A stretch of DNA of 21,828 nt from Candidatus Altimarinota bacterium. GTDB lineage: Bacteria > Patescibacteriota > Gracilibacteria > BD1-5 > UBA2023. Of this stretch, positions 9,168 to 19,301 are shown piece by piece. The position numbers and the translations under genes were made by a program. The stretch is taken from the NCBI GenBank assembly GCA_947373235.1, contig CANBWW010000007.1:1-21828 (forward strand). The letters run 5' to 3'. The stretch's first letter is position 1, and every line of letters starts with the position of its first letter. The notes under the pieces were generated by a model. The model was not told where the DNA came from, made no database searches, and saw only the letters and a program-made list of their open reading frames with translations.

Positions 9168-11303
9168 ATGTCGCCTTTTTTTCTTGCTGCTTCCTCTTTT
9201 GTAGTCCTTCTTATGCTCGCAGCTTGAGTGAGTTATTGGGCCAAAAAAATAAAAATACCACCAACCGCTGCTTTAGTAGCTGTCTGAATGTTGATGGCGG
9301 TTTGAGCAAATCATCATATTTTTCCATTTATTGATGACTTTGAACTCACTCCAGACATTCTTTTTTATGCATTTCTTCCGATTTTGCTTTTTGAATCTGC
9401 TTATGAGATCAGATATAGTGAGCTCATGAGAAATATCCGATCGATCAGCGCCCTTTCTATACTTTCACTTTTGATTTCTGCGTTTTTCATAGCGTTTGTA
9501 TTGAGATTTATTTTTGGATGGATTGGCATCGAGATTCCGTTTATAGTTTCACTTCTTTTTGGTGCATTGATTTCTTCTACAGATACGGCAGCAGCCCTGA
9601 GCATTTTTAAAGAAATATGAGTTCCTCGTCGGCTTAATCTCCTTTTTGAAGGAGAAAGTCTTTTTAATGATGGAACGGCGATCGCACTCTTTTTAGTGGT
9701 TCTATCACTTTTGGAATCACACTCATCTGGAAGTGTATTGCCAGAACATCTGAACTTTTATGGAGTTTTTATGGAGTATTTTTCAGATTTTTTTTGAATA
9801 CTTTTTCCGTTTATTGATGGATTTCTTTCTATCTTTTTGATGATCTTTTTTGGGATTTTTATCGGTATTGTTATCGGTATCCTTTTTTCAAAATTGATGC
9901 AAAATATTGAGCATGATACCTATTTCGAGATTACACTTTCTCTCGTGCTTGCACATGCGACTTTTCTTTCTGCTGAACTTATCAATCATTTTCTTTTTCC
10001 TGTTTCAGGGATTATAGCGACTGTGGCAGCCGCTATGGTACTTGGAAATTATGGTCGTTATAAGATCAGTCCAAAAGTAGAAGCAGTGATGGAAAAATAT
10101 TGGTGATTTTTTGCTTTTGTAACCAATAGTTTGGTTTTTATTTTAGTTGGAATGATGCTCGTCAATCTTTCTGTGAATTGGCGTCCACTGATTCTCCCTA
10201 TTTTGATCACTATTCCTGTTGTGATCACTGCACGAGCAGTTTCTATATATTCTGTTTTTTGATTTCTCAATCGTCTAAAAAAAGAGCAAAGAGTTCCACG
10301 CGCATGGCAACATATTTTATCTTGGTGAGCGCTTCGAGGATGACTGGCAGTGATGATGATCCTCCTTATTCCAGAATGAGTCACCCATCCAGATTGGCAT
10401 ATGTGAGGAGTTTCGATTCGAGATTTTCTTATGTCTCTTACACTTTGAGTGGTGGTGTTTAGTATATTTGTAAAAACACTTACGATTGCTCCACTTGTCA
10501 GACATTTTCGTATTGATGCACTCACACCTATCGAAGAGTTGGAATACATCGAAGGGCGTATTTTGATGGCAACGGCTGCTATCGAAAAAGTGAAAAATAT
10601 CCGTGAAGGAAAATATATCGATGAAGCGGAAGTACGCATGTTGACTGAAAAATACAAAAAAATTCTCTGAAAATCTATAGCTGATATTCGAAATCTCCAA
10701 AAATCCCAAGGAAATCATTTCCATATTCTTCTTCGTCAAGTGATCACACTCCATGCACTTGGTATAGAAAAATATCAACTTCAAAATCTCTACAAAACTC
10801 GAGAAATCCCAGAAGTTGTTTTTACGAAACTCATACAACGAGTAAGTTTCCAGATTCGTCGTGTACAATCTGGAGATTCTCAGATCCAGATTGGTAAAAA
10901 TATAAAACCAAAAAAAGATATTTTTGAGAAAATCGGAAAATTTGTTATAGATCGACTGGAAGTTTCGATCGAGCCGATCAAAGCACAATATCTCGAAATT
11001 CGTGCGACTCATATCGTGATCAAGCGTGTTTTAGAATGACTTTCTGGCCTTGCAGAAATAGACTTCATAGCAAAAAGTCCTGAGTTCCAACAAGTAGTTG
11101 CACTCTATGAATGATTTCGTGATGCTGCGAGTCGTGAGCGTCGAGAGATTTTTAAAACGCATAAAGACTATCTCAGAAAACTCAGTGCGACGATGACTGA
11201 AAGATCACTACTGTGAACGGAAGAAGAAATTCTCGAAGATCTTCACATGAAAGAAATTATTTCTCCAAAACTCTACCTGAAGTTTCAGAAGACGGTTCGA
11301 TAA
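9168..11303 (+). CDS. CPA1 family Na+/H+ antiporter (NhaP-type) with long cytoplasmic tail
   Basis: The protein is 711 residues once TGA is read as Gly. The N-terminal 420 or so residues form about a dozen membrane helices. CPA1 motifs are clear: FYAFLPILLFESAYEIR, LISSTDTAAALSIFKEIGVP with the ion-binding Asp139, then EGESLFNDGTAIALF with the Asn167-Asp168 pair, and a later LRGGLAV arginine motif. It exchanges cytoplasmic Na+ (or K+) for H+ across the membrane. Residues from about 440 on form a charged, helical cytoplasmic tail of some 270 residues with no motif I recognise; bacterial NhaP tails are usually shorter and often regulatory. It is transcribed alone between the tRNA terminator and a palindromic terminator. 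The start is the first ATG after an in-frame break and precedes the first helix directly. Confidence 0.9.
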
Positions 11304-11310
11304 TCTTGGA

Positions 11311-11344
11311 ATCAAAAATCATCGACTAGTCGATGATTTTTGAT
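11311..11344. terminator. Perfect palindrome acting as bidirectional terminator
   Basis: A 34-base perfect palindrome centred on CTAG, with 17-base arms carrying AAAAATCATCGAC and its complement. The TAG stop of the minus-strand glycosyltransferase (11326-11328) sits at its centre. It separates the convergent antiporter gene (stop 11301-11303) from the glycosyltransferase gene. Confidence 0.8.
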
Positions 11345-12390
11345 GCAAGTGTAGCATAAATATCTGCGCAGGCATTGATATTTTTGATACTTTTTTTTCT
11401 GGTTTTTTTGTTCCATGGATTGTTATCTATGATCGTGATCATTTTTTCTGGGGAAGTTTCATAGATTCCCATATTTATTTTCTGGAGAAGTTTCATATTT
11501 CATTCTTCTTGACCGGGAAGATATTCTGGTATAAGCAATGGAATATCACTTGCGATACACTCTGACATGATCGCACCGCCTGGTTTTCCAACAATTATAT
11601 CGATGTCATGAACATGTTCTCTTATGGGAAGAAATTCGAGGAATTGGAAATTGTGAACTTCTGAAAATTTCTCAAAAAGTTTTTTATAGAGAGATTTATT
11701 CCTTGATCTCAAAATGATGATCTCATGATCTGTATTTTCTAAACCGTGGAGAAATTTTTCTGTGAATTTTTTCTTGAGTCATCAAAGAACGATGACTATT
11801 TTTTTATTTCCGATTTTTTCTTTTTTTAGGAAGTATTTCTTTTCGATCGGAAAAAAACTCGTAATTATTTTTCCAGGAAATTTTGCAAGTCTTTTGCTGA
11901 GTATTGCTTGTGAAAAATTATCGATCGTAAAAATAAAATCAAAATAATCCTCCATACTTATGTGCCAGAGGGGATGAATAGTGATCGCATCCGTGAGGAC
12001 TATGCCTGTAGGGATATGTGTCAAATCTTTTTGAAAATAGTCCCCAAGAAAAATAGACCAATAGGGAAAAGTTATCAAAATCATATCTGGACTTGATTCT
12101 TTTATATGTTCTATAAATTTTTTCTGAAGTGCAGTTTTTGAAATGTGTTGGATGAGTTTCAGTACATTTTTATTTCCCAAAAAACGATCTGTATATTTCC
12201 ATGCAGATTTATGAGATTGACAAAACTCTTCATAGTAATACTTTGTCCATTTTCCGATCATTCTCGGGAAAAAGATTGCCATATCTAAAACTTCTACAGT
12301 ATCTCACTGTTCTTCTGAGTAGTTTTTAAGTGCATGGGTTGCAGATGTATGTCCAGATCCATACGAGCCTGTGAGGATCAATATCTTCAT
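11326..12390 (-). CDS. MGDG-synthase-family glycosyltransferase (GT28-like, GT-B fold)
   Basis: The protein is 354 residues ending at TAG. The N-terminus MKILILTGSYGSGHTSATHA matches the MGDG-synthase/UgtP family loop (TGSYGSGH, residues 7-14) that contacts the lipid acceptor side. The C-terminal half has a VIVLGGLKKKF strand-loop, in which TGATGA encodes the two glycines, and VGKPGGAIMSECIASDIPLL at about 267-286, the nucleotide-sugar-binding site. Family members add galactose or glucose from UDP-sugars to diacylglycerol; MurG is a more distant relative. A membrane glycolipid product fits the envelope setting, but the exact sugar and acceptor are not known. The true start at 12390 lies upstream of an in-frame TGA, so standard-code callers would lose the N-terminal motif. 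Confidence 0.85.
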
Positions 12391-12414
12391 GTATAGTGGA
12401 AAGAAATTTTCGGT

Positions 12415-12420
12415 ATTATA
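12415..12420 (-). promoter_or_regulatory. -10 box (TATAAT) before the glycosyltransferase gene
   Basis: A TATAAT on the minus strand lies 24 bases upstream of the ATG at 12390, in the 89-base gap after the MFS gene. The -35 region is T-rich without a clear hexamer. Confidence 0.35.
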
Positions 12421-12479
12421 TAAGGAAAAAGCAAAAAAGAAAAAGATAATCTTCCTCTTCATATTTCGATTCCATTTTT

Positions 12480-13619
12480 TTATTTCTTAATTTTTTGAAG
12501 TTTCCAGAGAAGTAGATTTCATAAGAAAAATACGAAAAATGCAAGGAAATAAAATGGAAATGATATATCAAGATTATAGAGACTTGATATAAGAATCGGA
12601 CCCAGCATATCTGCAAGACTCGTAAAAAGTGTTGTGAGTCACATGTTTTCTCCATATTTTTGTTCAGACGAATAGTATGTAATCAGAGAAAAAATAGAAG
12701 TATTGGTATTCGATATTCCTATAATCGTGAGGGTTATTCCTATAATTGTAAAAGGAAAAGAGATATGAATTCATCCAGAAAGTATCATTCATACACTGAT
12801 AAGGAAAAGTCCCAGGATCAGTATTTGTATTTCTGATAAATACTTGCGAACATATTTTAAAAGTCCACCTTGGTAAATAATTGCAATGATTCCCATGTAT
12901 CCAAAAATGAGTGCAACTTCTTTTCCGCTTGATCTGTATTCACTCAGTAAAAACCATCCAAGAATCGTCTGCATTCCTGCAGTCGTTATTCATATAAGAA
13001 AAAGAATGCATCAGAGAATAATAATCGGCATTTTTGTATGAGTGATACTGTTTATACCGATTGTTTCTTTATTGGTTCTGGTATTTTTTGGAAGAAAAAA
13101 AAGTATATTTAAAAGGCTCAATAAGAGTACAAATGCAGATATATATCAGATTGTATGGAGATTTTCACCAATGAGTAGTGACCCAAAAAGTGGACCAGCT
13201 GTGAAGCCGATTCCCATGGCAGCTCAAACCCAACCCATGGCATCTATTCGGTTCTCTTTTTCGACAACGTCACCGATATATGCCTGTGCTACGGCAACTC
13301 CTCATCCACCAATTCCAGAAAGAAGTCGAGCTATGAGAAATAACATAAAATTCGATGACCAGGCAAAAAGTATATATCCAAAAATATTTGAAATGATGGA
13401 TACAATCAAGAGTGGTTTTCTTCCATATCGGTCAGATATTCTTCAAAAAAAGATCCCTCAAATCCCCATTCATATAGCGGCTATAGAAATCGCAAAACCA
13501 GTTTCAGTAACTCCGAGGTGATATCACTGAATAATGAACGGTATAATGGGGAAAATAAAACTAAATCCAAGAGCATCAAGAAAAATGCTTATGAGAATTG
13601 GGCCAATTTGTTTGAGCAT
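12480..13619 (-). CDS. Major facilitator superfamily (MFS) transporter, TetA-like drug exporter type
   Basis: The protein is 379 residues with about 11-12 predicted membrane helices. MFS motif A is intact at residues 55-68 (GIFFGRISDRYGRK), between helices 2 and 3. Helices 4-5 have RLLSGIGGGGVAVAQAYIGD and the antiporter-type motif C-like stretch GAAMGIGFTAGPLFGSLL. Many of these glycines are TGA, so standard-code reading leaves only short fragments and spurious antisense open frames. The GGGGxA and motif C features are typical of 12-helix drug:H+ exporters such as TetA/Bcr; the substrate cannot be inferred. The last part is short, so helix 12 ends with the basic tail WKLQKIKK. It lies between rimO (upstream, 53-base gap) and the glycosyltransferase gene on the same strand. 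Confidence 0.9.
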
Positions 13620-13672
13620 AGTGCGGAATGAATGATGAACGTTCCAAATTTGTTTTTGTCTAAAAAAGCATT

Positions 13673-15067
13673 TTAGAATATATATTGTACTTTTTCTCCG
13701 ATTTCTATTTTTCCAGTTTTGATATTTTTGAGAGCAACTTCATCATATTCATCGACTTCTGGAGCATGCATCTCTGGTCGGATGATGATGGTTTTTTCTT
13801 TTACTGCCATGACATATCCTGGCTGTTCTTTCCCTTTTCTTTCGGCATTTTCTTCATCATAAATCTTTTCCAATAGTGGAGTGATCCGAGTGATCCGCTC
13901 TTTGGCTACACTTTCATCCACTTTTCATGGAAGTTTACTACTGGCAGCGAGAGATTCATCGTGGTACTGAAAAATTCCGACAGATTCAAACTGATATTTT
14001 TCTATAAACTTGCAGAGTTCATCGAAATTTTCTTCGGTTTCTCCAGGAAATCCAATGATAAAACTCGTTCGGATAAAAGAATTTTGAAATGTAGATCTGA
14101 TGGTATCGAGAAAACTCTGAATATGTGCTTGATCATAGTGTCTTCCCATCGATTTCAGAATATTGGTACTGTAGTGCTGAAAAGGGATATCAAAATACGG
14201 AAGAAAATACTTCAACTGTGCAAGTTTTTCTAAGTGATCGAGTGTAAGAATATCTGGGTAGAGATAGTAGACACGATATTTTGCATCTATGCCCGACTCT
14301 TCGATCGTCTGGTCAATTTTTTCGAGAAGTTCCATAAGGAGTGGTTCTCCACCAGAAATATCTGTCCCATAGCGTGTGGTATCTTGTGAAATGATCTGGA
14401 TTTCTCGGATTCCCTGAGCAAGCATGAGCTTCACTTCTGTAATAACTGAGTCTATTTGACGAGAAGTCTGTCGTCCACGAATCGTGGGAATGATACAAAA
14501 AGTACAGTTATTATCGCATCACTCAGCGATCTTAAGGTATTCATAGCCAAAAGGTGCATGGATATAGGCACGTACTTCATCTCCCTTCCAGACGAATGCT
14601 TTTTTTCATTTTCCTGGAGCTTCGATAGAAGCAAGATATTTCGAAAGTGTTTTTTCTTTTGACTCTTTATGAGCCTGTTTTGCACGGACGATCCCAGACA
14701 AGTTGAATTTTGACTTTTTGCCAAGTACCAGCTCTTCGATAACGGAATAACTCATAAAAGGAACGATCGAGTGGAGATTTTTGAGGCCCGCGAGAAACGC
14801 GTCATCCTTTACGCTTACATAACATCCCATGAGAATGAGTTTTTTCCCGAGTGCATCATAGTAGGAAAGTGTTTGTTCTGACTCTTCCCGAGCCGTAGAT
14901 AGAAATCCACAAGTATTTACTATGACATAGTCCGCATATGGATCTTCAGGATTTTCTACGAATTCTATCGGAGTTTTATCTGAAAACTTTAAGATTTCAC
15001 CGATCGCGTATTCGAGATCGACCATATTTTTCGAACAACCGAGATTGATAGCAGAGAAAGCAAACAT
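13673..15067 (-). CDS. rimO: Ribosomal protein S12 methylthiotransferase RimO
   Basis: RimO is a radical-SAM enzyme with two Fe-S clusters that adds a methylthio group to an Asp of ribosomal protein uS12. The protein is 464 residues. The N-terminal UPF0004 domain has FSAINLGCSKNMVDLEYAIG and Cys residues in VNTCGF and LMGCYV. The radical-SAM motif is KIAEGCDNNCTFCIIPTIRG with Cys184, 188 and 191; its Gly is a TGA codon. Later it has SQDTTRYG, YPDILT, FDIPFQHYSTNILKSMGR and FIIGFPGETEENF. A TRAM-like domain ends the protein. It is assigned to RimO rather than MiaB because of the INLGCSKN and IPFQHYS motifs. The start at 15067 is used; an extension to 15118 would run through the promoter. Confidence 0.93.
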
Positions 15068-15090
15068 AAGGGATTTTTTAGATTTTTCGA

Positions 15091-15119
15091 AGTATAAAAA
15101 AAAACTTGTAAAAAGCAAA
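15091..15119 (-). promoter_or_regulatory. rimO promoter
   Basis: On the minus strand TTTGCT (15119 to 15114), a 17-base spacer and TATACT (15096 to 15091) followed by TCGA. The leader to the ATG at 15067 would be about 17-20 bases. It overlaps the divergent promoter of the hypothetical gene pair. Confidence 0.55.
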
Positions 15120-15135
15120 TTATTGACTATATATA
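15106..15135 (+). promoter_or_regulatory. Promoter of the hypothetical gene pair, possibly leaderless
   Basis: TTGTAA (15106-15111) and an AT-only -10 area (TATATA within 15128-15135) end about 5 bases before the ATG at 15141. The exact -10 is ambiguous because the region is a run of TA repeats. Confidence 0.35.
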
Positions 15136-15140
15136 AAAAT

Positions 15141-15872
15141 ATGTTAAAAAGAAATATGATAGATAAAGAATCGGCATGTCCTTTTTCTCATGAGCAAATC
15201 ACTAAACTTCTTATGATTTTGCCAAAAAAAATCATCCAAATTCTAGAAATATGTGTTGGAAGAAATGGATGGAACTCTGGTATTTCGATTCTGGAAGATA
15301 TGGCAGAGTCAATGATAGATGATTTTTCAGTTGAGGATTTTCAAAATGTTTGGAGTGATTCATTGAATGGTGCTCATTATATTCGAGATGACTTAGGAAA
15401 GAAAATTTCTCAGAATTTTACGTTGATTATTCGAGATCGATTTACTGCTAAAATATGATCTTTGGATAAGTATTATTTTTCGAAGAATCTTGAGAAGGAT
15501 ATGCAGTTATCAGAAACGGAAGTCGAATGATTTATTATAAATCTTCTTTCCGTAGCTTTTGCAGATATAATGGCGCTTGCATTTTTACAAAAAAAAGTAT
15601 GAAATAGTAATGGAAAATTAAAAAAGCTTGTATATATAAATATGCAAAAGTGAGCCGTACAGGAGAACTTTTATATTCATAATATTGTATTTTCTGCTTG
15701 TGGTTTTTCTGATAAAAGCTCAGATTTTTCAGAAATTTCACAAAAAATCGAATATGATATAAGATCAATAGGGGTATATTCTCGTCAAGAATGTCCATTT
15801 TTCTATGCAAAAAATAGGAATGCTTGGGTAGATCAGATTTTCAGTAAAATGCAACAAATTAATTATGAATAA
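15141..15872 (+). CDS. Hypothetical protein, first gene of an unknown pair
   Basis: The protein is 243 residues ending at TAA; TGA glycines join four fragments. I do not recognise a family. It has no signal peptide or membrane helix, and looks like a soluble mixed alpha/beta protein. Visible features: an N-terminal KESACPFSHEQITKLLMILP, an acidic LEDMAESMIDDFSVEDF, a hydrophobic helix FIINLLSVAFADIMALAFLQ, and a near-C-terminal SRQECPFFYAKNRNAW, so a Cys-Pro-Phe motif occurs at both ends. It is more AT-rich than the flanking rimO and surface-protein genes, which may mark an accessory insertion. The next gene overlaps it by 8 bases (ATGAATAA), so the pair is co-translated. Confidence 0.7.
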
Positions 15873-16512
15873 TATTTTTTATAGAAATTCTTGTGATCGA
15901 GTAGATATAAAACATGTAACAAAAACACTGGAAGATTTTCCGGTTTTTTATCAGTTAAAAAAAATTACTCTCAAAGATCCTTTATTGCAAGAATATTTAC
16001 TTTTATCGATAGATGAAATCTGGAAAAAACTTTCTGAATTTAGGAATAAAATACCTTGTGGAAATGCTCACGAAAGAAATGTTCTCTGAACGCCTATAGT
16101 ATATCCAGATTGAATATCGGAAGAAGAATTTACTCAGGCTTTTCATGATATCATTTTATGAAAAGAAAATCCGATTTTTTATCAAGTGAGTCAGTTTAGT
16201 CAAGAACAATGAATGAATGCTGTGTCATGTAAACATAAAATCAATAACCTCAATTGCTATCATCCAGAAAAAACCTGACTTGCACAGTTATCTATTATTC
16301 TTTTGTCTTTTTTCCGTCAGAAAAATTTGTCTTTTGATTTTCATAAATCTATCGCATTAATAAATCAGTTGACTGATATTGATCTGCAATTTTCTAAAAA
16401 TTATCAATTACTCGAACTTCAAGGGATAAAAAATTTACAGTTTGATATATGAGGAAAAGTCTGAAAACTCATAGAGTCTATTCAGTCAGATCTGAACATA
16501 GAGATAACATAA
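15865..16512 (+). CDS. Hypothetical protein, second gene of an unknown pair
   Basis: The protein is 215 residues ending at TAA, with TGA glycines restoring the frame from an N-terminal fragment. No family is recognised and there is no signal peptide or membrane helix. It has an N-terminal helical part (HVTKTLEDFPVFYQLKKITL), a loop with IPCGNAHERNVLGTPIVYPD, then CKHKINNLNCYHPEK with closely spaced Cys and His that could bind metal, and a helical C-terminal part. It starts inside the end of the preceding gene (8-base overlap) and ends in a hairpin. The strict overlap suggests the two products act together; what they do is unknown. Confidence 0.65.
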
Positions 16513-16539
16513 AAATATATCAAAACATTTTTATGTTAT
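16504..16539 (+). terminator. Possible terminator after the hypothetical pair
   Basis: A 13-bp perfect stem ATAACATAAAAAT/ATTTTTATGTTAT with a 10-base loop. The stop codon TAA (16510-16512) lies in the left arm. The following T tract is short, so termination strength is doubtful. Confidence 0.5.
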
Positions 16540-16619
16540 TTGTCCTGATTTTTCTATCCAAAATGTAAGAATTCAGAAAGGTTTCATCCTTATAGTCGGG
16601 AGAAATATTCTTGAATTCT

Positions 16620-19178
16620 ATGTATTTTCAAAAGTTTTTCCTCGCATTTTTATTGCTTTCACTACCATGAGCTCTATTTGCTCGTATGGTATTTTCCTCT
16701 CTTTTTCCATATACAGTCGATGATACGAATCTCGAGTATATAGAAATCAGAAATACGGGTTGTGACACAGTAAGTCTTTCTTGATATATTCTCGAAGATG
16801 CGAGTGGAAAGAAATATATTTTTCCTGCTGGCACAAACGTGGAAAGTCATAAGACGAAACATATTGCTCGTCCAACTTCGAAAATCATCTTGAATAATGT
16901 GGATGAAAAAGTCTACATAAAGGATCCAGCTTGAGTGATTCTCGATCACTTTTCCTATCTCAAGTCAGATATATGAGTGGTTATTTCTATCCAAACAGTG
17001 GATGAGAATTGTACAACTCTATCAACAGGAAGTATAGATACAAATACTGGTACTCAAAATATTCCGATAGAAACTGGTTCCACTTTTCCATCAACTCAAA
17101 CTGGTTGAGTGGTGAGTGGAGAAGTGGCTCCCATAGAAAATGGAACCTGAGAAAATGTCTCTACCGTTGCGACTTGATCAGTAAGCTGAGAAGCCAGTTT
17201 TTCAGGGATGTTCGATACTTCTGGAAGTGGAAGTATCATATCTGATTCCTGAGAAACACTCCCGTTTACTTGATCAATTATATCTTCTGGAGCACTTGAT
17301 ATTCCTATTTTTACTGGTTCTGGAACGACGAATTCAGGAGTGAATATTTCTCAAGATATTTCTGGAAGTAGTTACCAAAATCCTACCAATACAGGAATTA
17401 TATTGTGAGATTTTTGAACAAGTACTAATAATACCGAAATTCCTTTTCCTGAAATATTTCTCACTCTTCAGTCACCGACGAATGCTGTTTTTGGTTCTGG
17501 ATTTTTTGATTGCGGTGAACAAAATCCCTGCAGAATCAATACTAATTTTGATCCTATTTTTACCTGAAGTTTTCTCGAAAAAAACTATAGTTGTCAGATC
17601 ATAACAGCAACTTGAATCCTTTCTACTTGTAATCCAAGTATTCTCTATTTTTCTACTGGATCGAGTTTTTCACTCAAACTCAGTGCAAAATCTGATACAA
17701 CACAGTCGAGAATAGTTTCTTGGGAGGTGAGATTTTCTCAAAAAAATATTGATCTCGTATCAGCTCCAATAATTCATTCTTGATCCTTCAATTCAATAAG
17801 TTCCGGTTTGATAAATCCTCTATTAACTGAATCATGAAGTGATATATCGATATTATTTCCAGATATTTTTCCTACGTTTCAAGCCTATACGAATACAACT
17901 TTTTCTTGAGATACTTTCACTTGTAATACGAGTCCGTGTAGGCTCAATATGACGTTTGATCCGATTTTTACTGGAAGTTTTCTCGAAAAAAATTATCTCT
18001 GTCATATCCAATACTGAGCTGATATCTATGAAACATGCAATCCATCACAAATCTATCTGACATGAACTGGAGATATAGAAATCACTCTTATTGAAAAATA
18101 TTCATGAGAAAAAAAGATAAAAATATTTCATATTATTCAGAATATTTATCCAGAAAAATTATCTCCGGAAATCAGAAAAAATGAAAAATGAGTCGAAATT
18201 CCCGATATAGAAGCTCCTATACCGATATTGGAATTAGATGGCAAGTGGAAAGATTATTTTTATAGAATTTCTGACACAGAAATGAATTGCTACAGTAACA
18301 CTTGTAGTCTGAATTTTACTGCAGATAGATCTTATGATCCATGAGGTGGAAAAATACAATTTCTTTGGATTTTTGATTTCAATATTATCTCACGGTCGCG
18401 AGATCCTGGAGCACATAGTTATGGATTATGAGACCACATTATCACTCTTCGCGTTATCGATGAAGCTGGAAATATGTCCGAAATACTCTATCGTCTTCAT
18501 GTTCTTGGGAAGCCTACAAAGGAAGTGAAGAAAAAAGTCAAAGATGAGAAAAATCTAAGCAATAAAGAAGAAAAAGCATTCTTGAAAATCCTTTCGAGCT
18601 TAAATACAAAACTTGATAAGCTAGAAAATAATATCGATACGAAGATTATAAAGGAGAGAAAGAAAAAACAGAAAAAATTGAAATTTACATTTTTTGTTCC
18701 ACCAGAATTCATCTTGCAATGAAAAACAGGTATAAAAATCTCAGAAAATGAATATCATTGTATTTCTACCAAGAAGACATGTAAACTCAACTTCACACTT
18801 ACCGGCACAATGAGTAGCTATCGTTATGAATGGATTTTTCCGAATCATTCGAAGTTTATCTGAAAAAACCCAAAAACGATTCCATTTTCATTGGGTAAAA
18901 ATATGATTCACGTATTTGCTTATCAGAAAAATGGAACTATCCCATTATGGGAAAAAGATATTACTATAAAAGTCACTCAAAAGACCAAGAAAAAGAAAGT
19001 AAAAAAACCCAAGAAAATCACTCAAAAAAAGAATAAAAAATCGAAAGAACCTTGAGAAATTACTCCTATTTCTTTTCAAAAAGAAAATGCTGGTATGATG
19101 GGAATTCTTCTTTTTCTTGGATGAGGTGGTTCCATGTATGCCATCAGACAAAGAAAAAAGAAAAAGAATGATTTATAA
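16620..19178 (+). CDS. Large secreted surface protein with lamin-tail domain and PKD-like repeats
   Basis: Reading TGA as Gly gives one 852-residue protein ending at TAA; under the standard code it is shattered. Residues 1-21 are a signal peptide ending LFA. Residues about 33-122 form a lamin-tail (LTD) domain (NLEYIEIRNTGCDTVSLSGY, FPAGTNVESHKTKHIARPTS, KIILNN). A Thr/Ser/Gly-rich linker follows to about 290. Then come four related beta-sandwich modules marked by paired Cys before an LNxT/INxN strand: Cys at about 298, 435, 557 and 714. Module 3 is a clear PKD domain (ADRSYDPGGGKIQFLWIFDF, DHIITLRVIDEAGNMSE). A Lys/Glu-rich helical stretch separates modules 3 and 4. After a Lys-rich spacer a Gly-rich helix (about 825-843) and a basic tail RQRKKKNDL anchor it. 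LTD/PKD proteins act in adhesion; host contact is inference. Confidence 0.88.
17547..17996 (+). repeat. Internal coding repeat (two 42-base copies)
   Basis: Copies at 17547-17588 and 17955-17996 both encode FDPIFTGSFLEKNY. They differ at four bases, all synonymous if TGA is Gly; at one Gly the first copy uses TGA (17565) and the second GGA (17973). They belong to PKD-like modules 1 and 2 of the surface protein. Confidence 0.85.
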
Positions 19179-19267
19179 TTATTTATTCTTGGTTCCTTTC
19201 CTTTTTGAATTCCTGAGTATACATTTTTCGAACACTCGATTCGTCAAGCCTTTTTCCTTATTTTTTA

Positions 19268-19295
19268 TTTGCAAATGTGAAAAAAAGGATAAAGT
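19268..19295 (+). promoter_or_regulatory. Candidate promoter of the structured RNA
   Basis: TTTGCA (19268-19273), a 16-base spacer and TAAAGT (19290-19295). The predicted start near 19302 is four bases before the closing stem of the RNA candidate. The hexamers resemble others in this window but are not strong. Confidence 0.4.
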
Positions 19296-19301
19296 GAATA
19301 T

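Noticed and set aside
10317..11012. Minus-strand open frame of 231 codons
   Set aside because: It is antisense to the antiporter gene and its composition (Phe, Ser, Cys, His rich) is that of a shadow frame.
13042..13521. Plus-strand open frame of 159 codons
   Set aside because: It is the antisense of the MFS transporter, whose conserved motifs lie on the minus strand.
15068..15118. Extended rimO start at 15118
   Set aside because: The extension runs through the TATACT promoter and adds residues before the conserved N-terminal INLGCSKN region.
16620..19178. Surface-protein gene as a decayed pseudogene with many stops
   Set aside because: All internal stops are TGA; no TAA or TAG occurs in frame for 852 codons, so it is intact under code 25.
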